A stretch of 64,000 nucleotides of DNA from Kluyvera ascorbata_C (GTDB taxonomy: Bacteria > Pseudomonadota > Gammaproteobacteria > Enterobacterales > Enterobacteriaceae), in NCBI RefSeq assembly GCF_044197065.1, contig NZ_JBIQOI010000010.1, forward strand, positions 1 through 64,000, written 5' to 3'. Shown here in pieces: positions 50,700 to 60,284 of the stretch; position 1 is the stretch's first letter, and each line of letters starts with the position of its first letter. The translations under genes were made by a program, and so were the position numbers. The notes below the pieces were generated by a model. It worked only from the letters and a program-made list of their open reading frames with translations, did not search any database and had not been told where the DNA came from.

Positions 50700-51695
50700 A
50701 TGAAAAAGAAAAGACCCGTACTTCAGGATGTTGCCGATCGCGTTGGCGTAACCAAAATGACGGTTAGCCGTTTTCTCCGTAACCCGGAACAGGTTTCCGT
50801 AGCGTTGCGCGGTAAAATTGCGGCGGCTCTTGATGATTTGGGTTATATCCCCAACCGGGCGCCCGATATTCTCTCCAACGCCACCAGTCGCGCCATTGGC
50901 GTGCTGCTGCCGTCGTTAACCAACCAGGTCTTTGCTGAGGTGCTGCGCGGCGTGGAAAGCGTCACCGATGCCCACGGCTACCAGACCATGCTGGCCCACT
51001 ACGGCTACAAGCCGGAAATGGAGCAGGAGCGTCTGGAATCGATGCTCTCCTGGAATATTGACGGTCTGATTCTCACCGAACGTAACCACACTCCCCGCAC
51101 CCTGAAGATGATTGAAGTCGCCGGTATCCCGGTGGTGGAGCTGATGGACAGCCAGTCACCGTGCCTCGATATCGCCGTGGGCTTTGATAACTTTGAAGCC
51201 GCGCGCCAGATGACGGCGGCGATTATTGCCCGCGGCCATCGGCATATCGCCTATTTAGGCGCACGCCTCGACGAACGTACTATCATCAAACAGAAGGGCT
51301 ACGAGCAGGCGATGCTTGACGCCGGCCTGACGCCGTACAGCGTGATGGTAGAACAGTCGTCTTCTTATACTTCCGGTATTGAACTGATGCGCCAGGCGCG
51401 ACGTGAGTTTTCGAATCTGGACGGTATCTTCTGTACCAACGATGACCTGGCGGTCGGCGCGGCGTTTGAATGCCAGCGCTTGGGGCTGAGAATTCCGGAC
51501 GATATCGCGATTGCCGGTTTCCACGGCCATGACATTGGCCAGGTGATGGAGCCGCGTCTTGCCAGCGTGCTGACCCCGCGTGAACGCATGGGGCGCATCG
51601 GCGCAGAGCGCCTGCTGGCGCGTATTCGCGGTGAAGTCGTTACGCCAAAAATGTTAGATTTAGGTTTCACTTTGTCACCGGGCGGATCTATTTAG
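50700..51695 (+). CDS. gntR: Gluconate operon repressor GntR (LacI family)
   Basis: 331 residues from MKKKRPVLQDVADRV, exactly the E. coli size; a frame 19 codons longer upstream is ignored. LacI-type HTH VGVTKMTVSRFLRNPEQVS plus hinge, then a periplasmic-binding-protein-like effector domain for gluconate. Represses gntKU and related genes; the operators are seen in the next gap. Confidence 0.97.
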   Translation: MKKKRPVLQDVADRVGVTKMTVSRFLRNPEQVSVALRGKIAAALDDLGYIPNRAPDILSNATSRAIGVLLPSLTNQVFAEVLRGVESVTDAHGYQTMLAHYGYKPEMEQERLESMLSWNIDGLILTERNHTPRTLKMIEVAGIPVVELMDSQSPCLDIAVGFDNFEAARQMTAAIIARGHRHIAYLGARLDERTIIKQKGYEQAMLDAGLTPYSVMVEQSSSYTSGIELMRQARREFSNLDGIFCTNDDLAVGAAFECQRLGLRIPDDIAIAGFHGHDIGQVMEPRLASVLTPRERMGRIGAERLLARIRGEVVTPKMLDLGFTLSPGGSI

Positions 51696-51705
51696 CCCTA
51701 ACAAG

Positions 51706-51814
51706 TTTGAACTAGATCACACATATTCACTTAGAATTCACTTCAGGCACGAATGGTTATTGCTTATCCACTTGCCCAGCAGGACAATGTTACCGATAAC
51801 TGTTACCCGTAACA
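51706..51814 (+). promoter_or_regulatory. gntKU control region: CRP site and GntR operators
   Basis: TTTGA-N6-TCACA (51706-51721) is a good CRP site. ATGTTACCGATAAC (51787-51800) and TGTTACCCGTAACA (51801-51814) are adjacent matches to the GntR operator (ATGTTACC type), the second a near-perfect palindrome. Predicts cAMP-CRP activation and gluconate-relieved repression. Confidence 0.85.
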
Positions 51815-51855
51815 ATTAACCCAAATAAATTGCCAGTGCCCAACAGGAGGACGCC

Positions 51856-52389
51856 TTGAGCACGACTAACCACGATCACCACGTCTATGTACTGATGGGC
51901 GTATCCGGCAGCGGTAAATCCGCCGTCGCCAGCGAAGTCGCACACCGTCTGAACGCCGCGTTCCTTGACGGCGACTTCCTGCATCCGCGTAGCAATATCG
52001 TCAAAATGTCCTCCGGCGAACCGCTGAACGACGACGATCGCAAACCGTGGCTGCAAGCGCTGAACGACGCCGCTTTCGCCATGCAGCGTACTAACAAAGT
52101 TTCCCTGATTGTCTGCTCTGCGCTGAAAAAAGCGTACCGCGATATCCTGCGTGAAGGTAACCCGAACCTCTCTTTCGTCTACCTGAAAGGGGACTTTGAG
52201 GTGATTGAGAGCCGCCTGAAGGCGCGTAAAGGTCACTTCTTTAAAACGCAGATGCTGGTCACTCAGTTCGAAACCCTGCAAGAGCCAGGCGCTGACGAAC
52301 GCGATGTCCTGGTGGTTGATATCGATCAGCCGCTGGAAGGCGTTATCGACAGCACGATTGACGTGATCAACAAAGGCCGTACCGCGTGA
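51856..52389 (+). CDS. gntK: Gluconokinase GntK (thermoresistant)
   Basis: 177 residues with a TTG start fixed by GGAGGA and the E. coli N terminus (STTNHDHH). P-loop GVSGSGKS (15-22), FLDGDFLHP, CSALKKAYRD. Phosphorylates gluconate to 6-phosphogluconate for the Entner-Doudoroff or pentose phosphate pathway. Overlaps gntU by 4 bp (GTGA). Confidence 0.96.
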   Translation: MSTTNHDHHVYVLMGVSGSGKSAVASEVAHRLNAAFLDGDFLHPRSNIVKMSSGEPLNDDDRKPWLQALNDAAFAMQRTNKVSLIVCSALKKAYRDILREGNPNLSFVYLKGDFEVIESRLKARKGHFFKTQMLVTQFETLQEPGADERDVLVVDIDQPLEGVIDSTIDVINKGRTA

Positions 52390-53726
52390 CAACTTTAACG
52401 CTCGTTTTAACTGCAGTTGGCTCCGTTCTGCTGCTGCTGTTTTTAGTCATGAAGGCGCGTATGCACGCCTTCCTGGCTTTGATGGTGGTTTCTATTGGTG
52501 CAGGGCTTTTCTCCGGTATGCCGTTGATTAAAATCGCGGAAACCATGGAGAAAGGGATGGGCGGTACGCTGGGCTTCCTGGCTATCGTGGTCGCGCTGGG
52601 CGCGATGTTCGGCAAAATTCTGCATGAGACCGGCGCGGTCGATCAGATTGCCGTCAAGATGCTGAAATCGTTCGGTCACAGCCGTGCGCACTACGCGATT
52701 GGTATTGCCGGTCTTATCTGCGCGCTGCCGCTGTTCTTTGAAGTGGCGATCGTGCTGCTGATTAGCGTTGCGTTCTCAATGGCGCGCCACACCGGGACGA
52801 ACCTGGTGAAGCTGGTGATCCCACTGTTTGCGGGCGTTGCCGCCGCTGCGGCGTTCCTGCTGCCGGGGCCTGCGCCGATGCTGCTGGCCTCCCAGATGCA
52901 CGCTGACTTTGGCTGGATGATTCTGATTGGCTTGTGTGCGGCGATCCCGGGGATGATTATCGCCGGTCCGCTGTGGGGCAATTTTATCAGCCGCTACGTT
53001 GAGCTGAACATTCCTGATGACATCACCGAGCCGCACCTCGGCGAAGGCAAAATGCCGTCCTTCGGCTTTAGCCTGGCGCTGATCCTGCTGCCGCTGGTGC
53101 TGGTCGGTCTGAAAACCGTCGCTGCGCGCTTCGTGCCGGTGGGGTCAGAAACCTATCAGTGGTTTGAATTTATCGGCCACCCGTTCACTGCGATCCTGAT
53201 TGCCTGCCTGGTGGCTATCTATGGTCTGGCGTTCCGTCAGGGCATGGAAAAAGACAAGGTGATGGCGATTTGCGGCGCGGCGCTGCAGCCTGCGGGGATT
53301 ATTCTGCTGGTGATTGGTGCCGGTGGCGTGTTCAAACAGGTGCTGGTGGATTCCGGCGTTGGCCCAGCATTGGGTGAAGCCCTGACCGGGATGGGCCTGC
53401 CGATTGCGCTGACCTGCTTCATCCTAGCGGCGGCGGTACGTATTATTCAGGGTTCCGCCACGGTTGCCTGTCTGACCGCGGTTGGCCTGGTGATGCCGGT
53501 GATTGAACAGTTGCACTACAGTGGCGCACAGTTAGCCGCGCTTTCTATCTGTATCGGCGGCGGTTCTATCGTGGTGAGCCACGTGAACGACGCGGGCTTC
53601 TGGCTGTTCGGTAAATTTACCGGCGCCACCGAAGCGCAGACGCTGAAAACCTGGACCATGATGGAAACCATCCTCGGAACGGTCGGCGCCATTATCGGTA
53701 TGATTGCGTTTACGCTGTTAAGTTAA
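52386..53726 (+). CDS. gntU: Low-affinity gluconate transporter GntU
   Basis: 446 residues, GTG start inside the gntK end. GntP family of proton symporters, about 12-14 hydrophobic segments, with LPLFFEVAIVLLISVAF and GSATVACLTAVGLVMP conserved. Brings gluconate in for GntK. A REP cluster follows. Confidence 0.96.
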   Translation: MTTLTLVLTAVGSVLLLLFLVMKARMHAFLALMVVSIGAGLFSGMPLIKIAETMEKGMGGTLGFLAIVVALGAMFGKILHETGAVDQIAVKMLKSFGHSRAHYAIGIAGLICALPLFFEVAIVLLISVAFSMARHTGTNLVKLVIPLFAGVAAAAAFLLPGPAPMLLASQMHADFGWMILIGLCAAIPGMIIAGPLWGNFISRYVELNIPDDITEPHLGEGKMPSFGFSLALILLPLVLVGLKTVAARFVPVGSETYQWFEFIGHPFTAILIACLVAIYGLAFRQGMEKDKVMAICGAALQPAGIILLVIGAGGVFKQVLVDSGVGPALGEALTGMGLPIALTCFILAAAVRIIQGSATVACLTAVGLVMPVIEQLHYSGAQLAALSICIGGGSIVVSHVNDAGFWLFGKFTGATEAQTLKTWTMMETILGTVGAIIGMIAFTLLS

Positions 53727-53739
53727 AGCACCACCCGTT

Positions 53740-53821
53740 GTAGGCCTGATAAGCGTAGCGCCATCAGGCTGTCCGGCGCATATTGCCGGATGGCGGCGTA
53801 AACGCCTTATCCGGCCTACAG
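53740..53821. repeat. REP pair between gntU and yhgN
   Basis: GTAGGCCTGATAAGCG ... CCATCAGGC and GCCGGATGGCGGCG ... TTATCCGGCCTAC in tandem. Between convergent genes. Confidence 0.85.
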
Positions 53822-53850
53822 ACGGTCTTGGGCCGGGCAATTGCCCGGTT

Positions 53851-54447
53851 TTATCCCTTCATCCACATCCGAATACCGTCCAGGAACATCTGGGTGGCCA
53901 TCATCACCAGAATTAACCCCATCAGACGCTCCAGCGCGTTGACCCCTTTCTCACCCAGCAGACGCAGGAACAGCGACGACTGCAGCAAAATCACCACCGT
54001 ACCGCCCCAGGCAATCAGCAGGGCAATCACCAGATGCGACAAATTATTCGGATACTGATGCGAAAGCAGCATTAAGGTCGCCAGCAACGTTGGCCCGGCC
54101 ACTAATGGAATGGCGAGCGGTACAATAAATGGCTCTTCACCCGCTGGCAGCCCAGAACTATTTCCGGTGGCGCTAGGGAAAATCATCTTGATGGCAATCA
54201 GGAATAAAATGATGCCGCCGGAGATGGAAACCGTCTCAGCGCGCAGGTTTAAAAACGCCAGAATCTTCTCGCCAGCGAAGAGAAAAATCAGCATGAGTAG
54301 AAGTGCGATTAAAAGCTCACGTATCATGATCGCCTTGCGGCGCTTGGGTTCGGTGTGTTTTAGCACCGACATAAAAATGGGCAAATTTCCCAGTGGATCC
54401 ATAATCAGGATCAATAAAACTGCGGCGGAAAAGATTTCACTCATCAC
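53851..54447 (-). CDS. yhgN: MarC-family membrane protein YhgN
   Basis: 198 residues, six hydrophobic helices, MarC/UPF0056 family: LILIMDPLGNLPIFMSVLKH in helix 1-2 and VPLAIPLVAGPTLLATLM in helix 4. Proposed but unproven antibiotic-related transport role. Divergent from asd with a 230-bp gap in which I see only AT-rich promoter-like DNA. Confidence 0.94.
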   Translation of the reverse strand: MMSEIFSAAVLLILIMDPLGNLPIFMSVLKHTEPKRRKAIMIRELLIALLLMLIFLFAGEKILAFLNLRAETVSISGGIILFLIAIKMIFPSATGNSSGLPAGEEPFIVPLAIPLVAGPTLLATLMLLSHQYPNNLSHLVIALLIAWGGTVVILLQSSLFLRLLGEKGVNALERLMGLILVMMATQMFLDGIRMWMKG

Positions 54448-54677
54448 TCAAATTCCCTGATAATTATTACGGACTTTCTGCTCTACGCATCACTCTGACC
54501 GCGTACTGTGGTAGGAGGAAATGCGTCCCCTATGGATGAGGGGATAAGTTGCACTTCTGATTGCTAAGCAATCATTGATTAATTTTGCTTGCGACTTTAG
54601 CTGCATTTTGTAATGTGAGGGGATGCTAGGGGCACTTATTCACATATACAGCACATATATCTGCAGGAAAACACGCT

Positions 54678-55784
54678 ATGAAAAATGTTGGTTTTATCGG
54701 TTGGCGCGGAATGGTCGGCTCAGTACTCATGCAACGCATGGTAGAAGAGCGCGATTTTGACGCCATTCGCCCCGTCTTCTTCTCCACTTCCCAGTTAGGG
54801 CAAGCTGCGCCAACCTTCGGCGGCAGCGCAGGTGGTAAGCTTCAGGATGCTTTCGATCTTGAAGCGCTGAAGGCGCTCGACATTATTGTCACCTGTCAGG
54901 GCGGCGATTATACCAACGAAATCTATCCTAAGCTGCGTGAAAGCGGTTGGCAGGGTTACTGGATTGACGCCGCCTCTTCGCTGCGTATGGAAAATGATGC
55001 CATCATCATTCTCGACCCGGTAAACCAGCAGGTCATTACCGATGGCCTGAACAACGGCGTGAAAACCTTCGTTGGCGGTAACTGTACCGTCAGCCTGATG
55101 CTGATGTCGCTGGGCGGTCTGTTTGCCAACGACCTGGTAGAGTGGGCCTCTGTGGCAACCTATCAAGCGGCTTCCGGCGGCGGCGCGCGCCATATGCGCG
55201 AACTGCTGACCCAGATGGGCCAACTGCATCATCACGTCGCCAACGAACTGGCTGACCCGGCTTCCGCCATCCTCGAGATCGAACGTAAGGTCACCACCCT
55301 GACCCGCAGCGGCGACCTGGCGGTAGATAACTTCGGCGTTCCGCTGGCGGGCAGCCTGATTCCGTGGATCGACAAACAGCTGGATAACGGCCAGAGCCGC
55401 GAAGAGTGGAAAGGCCAGGCTGAGACCAACAAAATCCTCGCCACCTCTTCCGTGATCCCGGTTGATGGCCTTTGCGTGCGCGTCGGTGCGCTGCGCTGCC
55501 ACAGCCAGGCATTCACGCTGAAATTGAAAAAAGATATTTCCATAAGTTCTGTAGAGGAATTACTGGCCGCGCACAACCCGTGGGCGAAAGTTGTTCCTAA
55601 CGACCGTGAAATTACCATGCGCGAACTGACGCCGGCGGCGGTCACCGGTACGCTGACCACGCCTGTTGGACGTTTGCGCAAACTGAACATGGGGCCGGAG
55701 TATTTGTCAGCGTTTACCGTTGGCGACCAGCTTCTGTGGGGCGCAGCGGAGCCGCTGCGTCGTATGCTACGCCAATTGGCATAA
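54678..55784 (+). CDS. asd: Aspartate-semialdehyde dehydrogenase
   Basis: 368 residues (E. coli 367). NADP-binding GWRGMVGSVL at the N terminus, catalytic Cys136 in GGNCTVSLM, later AASGGGARHMREL. Makes aspartate semialdehyde for lysine, threonine, methionine and diaminopimelate. Monocistronic with its own strong terminator. Confidence 0.98.
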   Translation: MKNVGFIGWRGMVGSVLMQRMVEERDFDAIRPVFFSTSQLGQAAPTFGGSAGGKLQDAFDLEALKALDIIVTCQGGDYTNEIYPKLRESGWQGYWIDAASSLRMENDAIIILDPVNQQVITDGLNNGVKTFVGGNCTVSLMLMSLGGLFANDLVEWASVATYQAASGGGARHMRELLTQMGQLHHHVANELADPASAILEIERKVTTLTRSGDLAVDNFGVPLAGSLIPWIDKQLDNGQSREEWKGQAETNKILATSSVIPVDGLCVRVGALRCHSQAFTLKLKKDISISSVEELLAAHNPWAKVVPNDREITMRELTPAAVTGTLTTPVGRLRKLNMGPEYLSAFTVGDQLLWGAAEPLRRMLRQLA

Positions 55785-55803
55785 AACATTTGTTAATTGA
55801 TGA

Positions 55804-55830
55804 GGGGTGGCGAACCACCCCTTTTTTTTG
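55804..55830 (+). terminator. Terminator after asd
   Basis: GGGGTGG / CCACCCC with a short loop, then eight T. Confidence 0.92.
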
Positions 55831-56037
55831 CGTAATACAAGGAGTAAACGCAGTGATGTTAATTTTTCTCTCAGGAGTCAGGTAAAGCGTTGGCTATGCT
55901 TTAATCAAGGTCTATTACCTTGACTGAAGGTTGAACGGAGCCGAGAGAGCACACGACTTTGTGCTGCGCCGTTCAGGTCACAAAATGTCGCCATTTACAG
56001 TGGATTGAGGCGATACAAAAACTAAGGATGATGAAGC
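55831..56037 (+). promoter_or_regulatory. glgB leader with two stem-loops
   Basis: Hairpin TCAAGGT / ACCTTGA (55905-55911, 55917-55923). It is followed by a two-tier stem: TGAACGG / CCGTTCA (55932-55938, 55969-55975) enclosing AGCACA / TGTGCT (55948-55953, 55960-55965). No T-run follows, so this is leader RNA structure rather than a terminator. The glgB ribosome binding site AAGGATGATG follows. Confidence 0.55.
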
Positions 56038-58224
56038 ATGTCTGATCGTGTTGATAGAGACGTGATTAATGCGTTGATCGCAGGCCATTTTGCGGATCCC
56101 TTTTCCGTACTGGGTATGCACCAAACGGAAGCGGGACTGGAAGTCCGAGCATTGCTGCCCGACGCGACCGATGTTTGGGTGATTGAACCTAAAACCGGAC
56201 GTAAAGTCGGTAAGCTTGATTGCGTGGACTCACGTGGTTTCTTTTGTGGCGTACTGCCGCGTCGTAAAAATTTCTTCCGTTACCAGTTGGCTGTCGTCTG
56301 GCATGGCCAACAGAACCTCATTGACGATCCTTACCGTTTTGGCCCACTGCTTCCAGAAATGGACGCATGGTTGCTGTCTGAGGGTACCCACTTACGCCCC
56401 TATGAAAAGCTGGGCGCGCATGCGGATACCGTGGACGGCGTTACCGGCACGCGCTTTGCTATTTGGGCACCTAACGCCCGCCGCGTGTCTGTAGTCGGTC
56501 AGTTCAACTACTGGGACGGCCGCCGTCACCCGATGCGCCTGCGTCAGGAGACGGGGATTTGGGAGCTGTTCATTCCGGGAGCGCACAACGGTCAGCTGTA
56601 TAAATTCGAGATGATCGATGCCCGCGGCGCGCTGCGGATTAAAGCCGACCCCTATGCGTTCGAAGCCCAGATGCGTCCGGAAACGGCCTCGCTGATTTGT
56701 GGCTTACCGCCAAAGGTTGAACAGAGTGAAGCGCGCAAAAAGGCCAACCAGTTTGATGCCCCTATCTCTATCTATGAGGTGCATCTCGGTTCCTGGCGTC
56801 GTCATACCGACAACAACTACTGGCTGAGCTATCGCGAACTGGCAGAACAGTTAGTGCCGTACGCCAAATGGATGGGCTTCACTCACCTGGAGCTGCTGCC
56901 GGTCAACGAGCACCCGTTCGACGGTAGCTGGGGCTATCAGCCAACCGGGCTTTACGCGCCAACCCGCCGTTTCGGTACCCGCGAAGATTTCCGCTACTTT
57001 ATCAATGCCGCACACGCTGCGGGCCTGAACGTGATCCTGGACTGGGTGCCTGGGCACTTCCCGTCGGATGATTTTGCGCTGGCCGAGTTTGACGGCACCA
57101 ACCTGTATGAGCATAGCGACCCGCGCGAAGGCTACCATCAGGACTGGAATACCCTTATCTACAACTATGGCCGCCGTGAAGTCACCAACTTCCTGGTGGG
57201 CAATGCCCTGTACTGGGTGGAACGCTTCGGCATTGATGCGCTGCGCGTCGATGCGGTGGCGTCAATGATTTACCGCGACTACAGTCGTAAAGAGGGCGAA
57301 TGGATCCCGAACGAATTCGGCGGCCGCGAAAACCTCGAAGCGATTGAGTTCCTGCGTCAGACCAACCGCGTGTTGGGTGAGCAGGTTCCCGGTGCGGTGA
57401 GCATGGCGGAAGAGTCGACCGACTTTGCGGGCGTATCTCGTCCGTCCGATATGGGCGGCCTCGGCTTCTGGTTTAAGTGGAACCTGGGCTGGATGCACGA
57501 CACCCTGGACTACATGAAGCTCGACCCGGTTCACCGCCAGTACCATCACGACAAAATGACCTTCGGCATGCTCTACAACTACACGGAAAACTTCGTGTTG
57601 CCGTTGTCGCATGACGAAGTGGTTCACGGTAAGAAATCTATCCTGGACCGTATGCCGGGCGACGCGTGGCAGAAATTTGCCAACCTGCGCGCCTACTACG
57701 GCTGGATGTTCGCCTTCCCGGGCAAAAAGCTGCTGTTTATGGGCGACGAGTTTGCTCAGGGCCGCGAATGGAACTTTGACGGTAGCCTCGACTGGCATCT
57801 GCTGGAAGGCGAAGACAACTGGCATAACGGGGTACAGCGCCTGGTGCGCGACCTCAACCATACCTATCGTCACCACAAAGCGATGCACGAACTAGACTTT
57901 GACCCGTACGGCTTTGAGTGGCTGGTGGTCGATGACCATGCCCGCTCGGTGTTTGCTTTTGTCCGTCGTGACAAAGCGGGCAACGAAGTCATTGTGGTCA
58001 GCAACTTTACGCCGGTACCGCGTCATGATTATCGCTTCGGCATTAATCAGCCGGGCCGCTGGCGTGAAGTGCTCAACACCGACTCCGCCCACTACCACGG
58101 CAGCAACGCCGGGAACGGCGGGCTGGTGCAGAGCGATGCGATTGAAAGCCACGGCCGCCCGCAGTCGCTGAGTCTGACGCTACCGCCGTTGTCGACCATC
58201 TGGTTAGTTCGGGAAGGGGATTAA
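56038..58224 (+). CDS. glgB: 1,4-alpha-glucan branching enzyme
   Basis: 728 residues, same as E. coli. N1 and CBM48 domains (about 1-225), then a GH13 barrel: ELLPVNEHPFDGSWGYQ, DWVPGHF, nucleophile Asp in ALRVDAVASMIYRD, acid Glu in MAEESTDFAG, and PLSHDEVVHGK; C-terminal beta domain. Makes the alpha-1,6 branches of glycogen. First gene of glgBXCAP. Confidence 0.98.
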   Translation: MSDRVDRDVINALIAGHFADPFSVLGMHQTEAGLEVRALLPDATDVWVIEPKTGRKVGKLDCVDSRGFFCGVLPRRKNFFRYQLAVVWHGQQNLIDDPYRFGPLLPEMDAWLLSEGTHLRPYEKLGAHADTVDGVTGTRFAIWAPNARRVSVVGQFNYWDGRRHPMRLRQETGIWELFIPGAHNGQLYKFEMIDARGALRIKADPYAFEAQMRPETASLICGLPPKVEQSEARKKANQFDAPISIYEVHLGSWRRHTDNNYWLSYRELAEQLVPYAKWMGFTHLELLPVNEHPFDGSWGYQPTGLYAPTRRFGTREDFRYFINAAHAAGLNVILDWVPGHFPSDDFALAEFDGTNLYEHSDPREGYHQDWNTLIYNYGRREVTNFLVGNALYWVERFGIDALRVDAVASMIYRDYSRKEGEWIPNEFGGRENLEAIEFLRQTNRVLGEQVPGAVSMAEESTDFAGVSRPSDMGGLGFWFKWNLGWMHDTLDYMKLDPVHRQYHHDKMTFGMLYNYTENFVLPLSHDEVVHGKKSILDRMPGDAWQKFANLRAYYGWMFAFPGKKLLFMGDEFAQGREWNFDGSLDWHLLEGEDNWHNGVQRLVRDLNHTYRHHKAMHELDFDPYGFEWLVVDDHARSVFAFVRRDKAGNEVIVVSNFTPVPRHDYRFGINQPGRWREVLNTDSAHYHGSNAGNGGLVQSDAIESHGRPQSLSLTLPPLSTIWLVREGD

Positions 58225-58226
58225 AC

Positions 58227-60203
58227 ATGAGCCAACTCGCAGCAGGGAAGCCCGCGCCGCTCGGCGCAAGCTATGACGGTGAAGGCGTAAACTTTACGCT
58301 CTTCTCGGCACATGCGGAGCGGGTAGAACTGTGCGTGTTTGACGCCCAGGGCACGGAGACACGCTATGACTTACCCGCGCGCAGCGGCGACGTCTGGCAT
58401 GGCTACATGCCCCATGCGCGTCCTGGCTTACGTTACGGTTATCGGGTACATGGCCCGTGGAACCCGCAGCAGGGGCACCGGTTTAACCCGGCTAAACTGC
58501 TGCTGGACCCGTGCTGCTTCAGCGCCGAAGGTGAACCGGATGACGACCCGCATTTTCACGGCGGTTATGACGAGCCGGACGACCACGATACCGCGGCGAT
58601 GGCACCGAAATCGGTTGTCGTCGACCTAACCTACGACTGGCAAGACGATACTGCCCCGCGCACCGCGTGGGGCAAAACGGTCATCTACGAAGCGCACGTC
58701 AAAGGGCTGACTTACCGTCACCCTGGACTGCCGGAATCGATTCGCGGCACCTATAAGGCGCTCGGTCACCCGGTGATGATTGCCTACCTCAAGCGCCTTG
58801 GCATCACCGCGCTGGAGCTGATGCCGGTGGCGCATTTTGGCAACGAGCAGCGGCTGCAACGCATGGGGCTGAGGAACTATTGGGGTTACAACCCACTGGC
58901 GATGTTTGCGCTGTCTCCGCGTTACGCCAGCGCGCCTGAGCATGCGTTGGATGAGTTTCGTGATGCGGTAAAAGCGCTGCACCAAGCCGGTATTGAAGTG
59001 ATCCTTGATGTGGTGTTGAACCACAGCGCCGAGCTGGATCTGCATTGCCAGACCTTCTCGCTGCGGGGGATTGATAACCGTAGCTATTATTGGTTACGGG
59101 ACGACGGCGATTATCACAACTGGACGGGCTGCGGTAACACCCTGAATCTCAGCCACCCTGGCGTCGTGGAATACGCGCGTCAGTGCCTGCGTTTCTGGGT
59201 CGACGTCTGTCACGTTGACGGTTTTCGTTTTGATTTAGCGTCGGTGATGGGTCGTACGCCGGGCTATCGACAGGATGCGCCGCTGTTCAACGCGCTTCAT
59301 GACGACCCGGTGCTCTCTGCGGTGAAGCTGATTGCCGAACCGTGGGACATCGGTGAAGGTGGCTATCAGGTGGGGAATTTCCCGCCAGCCTTCAGCGAGT
59401 GGAACGACCATTTCCGGGATGCCATGCGTCGCTTCTGGCTTGAAGAGTCGCTGTCGCTGGGGGATTTCGCCCAGCGCTTCGCCGCTTCTAGCGACGTGTA
59501 TGCGCATCAGGAGCGCCGCCCTCGCGCGACGATAAATCTGGTGACCGCCCACGACGGATTCACCCTGCGCGACTGTGTCAGCTTTAACGGCAAGCACAAC
59601 CTCGCCAATGGTGAAGAGAATCGTGACGGCACGAGCAATAACCATAGCAATAATCATGGTATCGAAGGATTGGAAGCAAACCTGGAAGTAATGGCACGTC
59701 GGCAGAAAAGCGTTCAGGCGCTGCTGACAACGCTGCTGTTATCGCAGGGAACGCCAATGTTGCTGGCCGGTGATGAACACGGTCACAGCCAGCAAGGTAA
59801 CAACAATGCCTACTGCCAGGACAATACGTTGACCTGGCTCGATTGGGAAAACGCAGATGACGCGCTGACGGACTTTACCGCCGCCCTGATTCACCTGCGC
59901 CAGCAGATCCCCGCGTTGACGGACGACCGCTGGTGGCAGGAAGGGGATGGCAACGTCCAGTGGCTCAATCAGGATGCGCAACCGCTGTCTGCCGAGGAAT
60001 GGCAGCACGGTGCACGCCGGATGCAGATTCTGCTTTCCGATCGTTGGCTCATTACGCTCAATGCGACGCAAGACGCGACAAACTTGACGTTACCCGTGGG
60101 GGAATGGCGCGCCGTTCCTCCCTTTACCGACGCTGGCACGTCGGTCGTCGTGGCTGTCTGGCATGGGCCCGCGCACGGAGTGTGCGTATTTCAAAGGTCA
60201 TAG
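58227..60203 (+). CDS. glgX: Glycogen debranching enzyme GlgX
   Basis: 658 residues (E. coli 657). CBM48 then GH13: DVVLNHSAE, nucleophile in VDGFRFDLASVMGRTP, acid Glu in KLIAEPWDIG, LVTAHDGFTLRDCV. Removes short branches left by glycogen phosphorylase. Two bases after glgB. Confidence 0.97.
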   Translation: MSQLAAGKPAPLGASYDGEGVNFTLFSAHAERVELCVFDAQGTETRYDLPARSGDVWHGYMPHARPGLRYGYRVHGPWNPQQGHRFNPAKLLLDPCCFSAEGEPDDDPHFHGGYDEPDDHDTAAMAPKSVVVDLTYDWQDDTAPRTAWGKTVIYEAHVKGLTYRHPGLPESIRGTYKALGHPVMIAYLKRLGITALELMPVAHFGNEQRLQRMGLRNYWGYNPLAMFALSPRYASAPEHALDEFRDAVKALHQAGIEVILDVVLNHSAELDLHCQTFSLRGIDNRSYYWLRDDGDYHNWTGCGNTLNLSHPGVVEYARQCLRFWVDVCHVDGFRFDLASVMGRTPGYRQDAPLFNALHDDPVLSAVKLIAEPWDIGEGGYQVGNFPPAFSEWNDHFRDAMRRFWLEESLSLGDFAQRFAASSDVYAHQERRPRATINLVTAHDGFTLRDCVSFNGKHNLANGEENRDGTSNNHSNNHGIEGLEANLEVMARRQKSVQALLTTLLLSQGTPMLLAGDEHGHSQQGNNNAYCQDNTLTWLDWENADDALTDFTAALIHLRQQIPALTDDRWWQEGDGNVQWLNQDAQPLSAEEWQHGARRMQILLSDRWLITLNATQDATNLTLPVGEWRAVPPFTDAGTSVVVAVWHGPAHGVCVFQRS

Positions 60204-60284
60204 TCTCTGAATTACCCGGAACCCCGCGTTATCGCGCGAGGACACCTCATAACCCGGAAGGACGAGCAACAAAAGGAGTTAATC
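60204..60284 (+). promoter_or_regulatory. glgC leader with multiple CsrA-type GGA motifs
   Basis: 81 bases containing five GGA triplets, the last inside the Shine-Dalgarno AAAAGGAG. In E. coli, CsrA blocks glgC translation by binding GGA motifs in this leader. The arrangement here is compatible with the same control. Confidence 0.6.
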
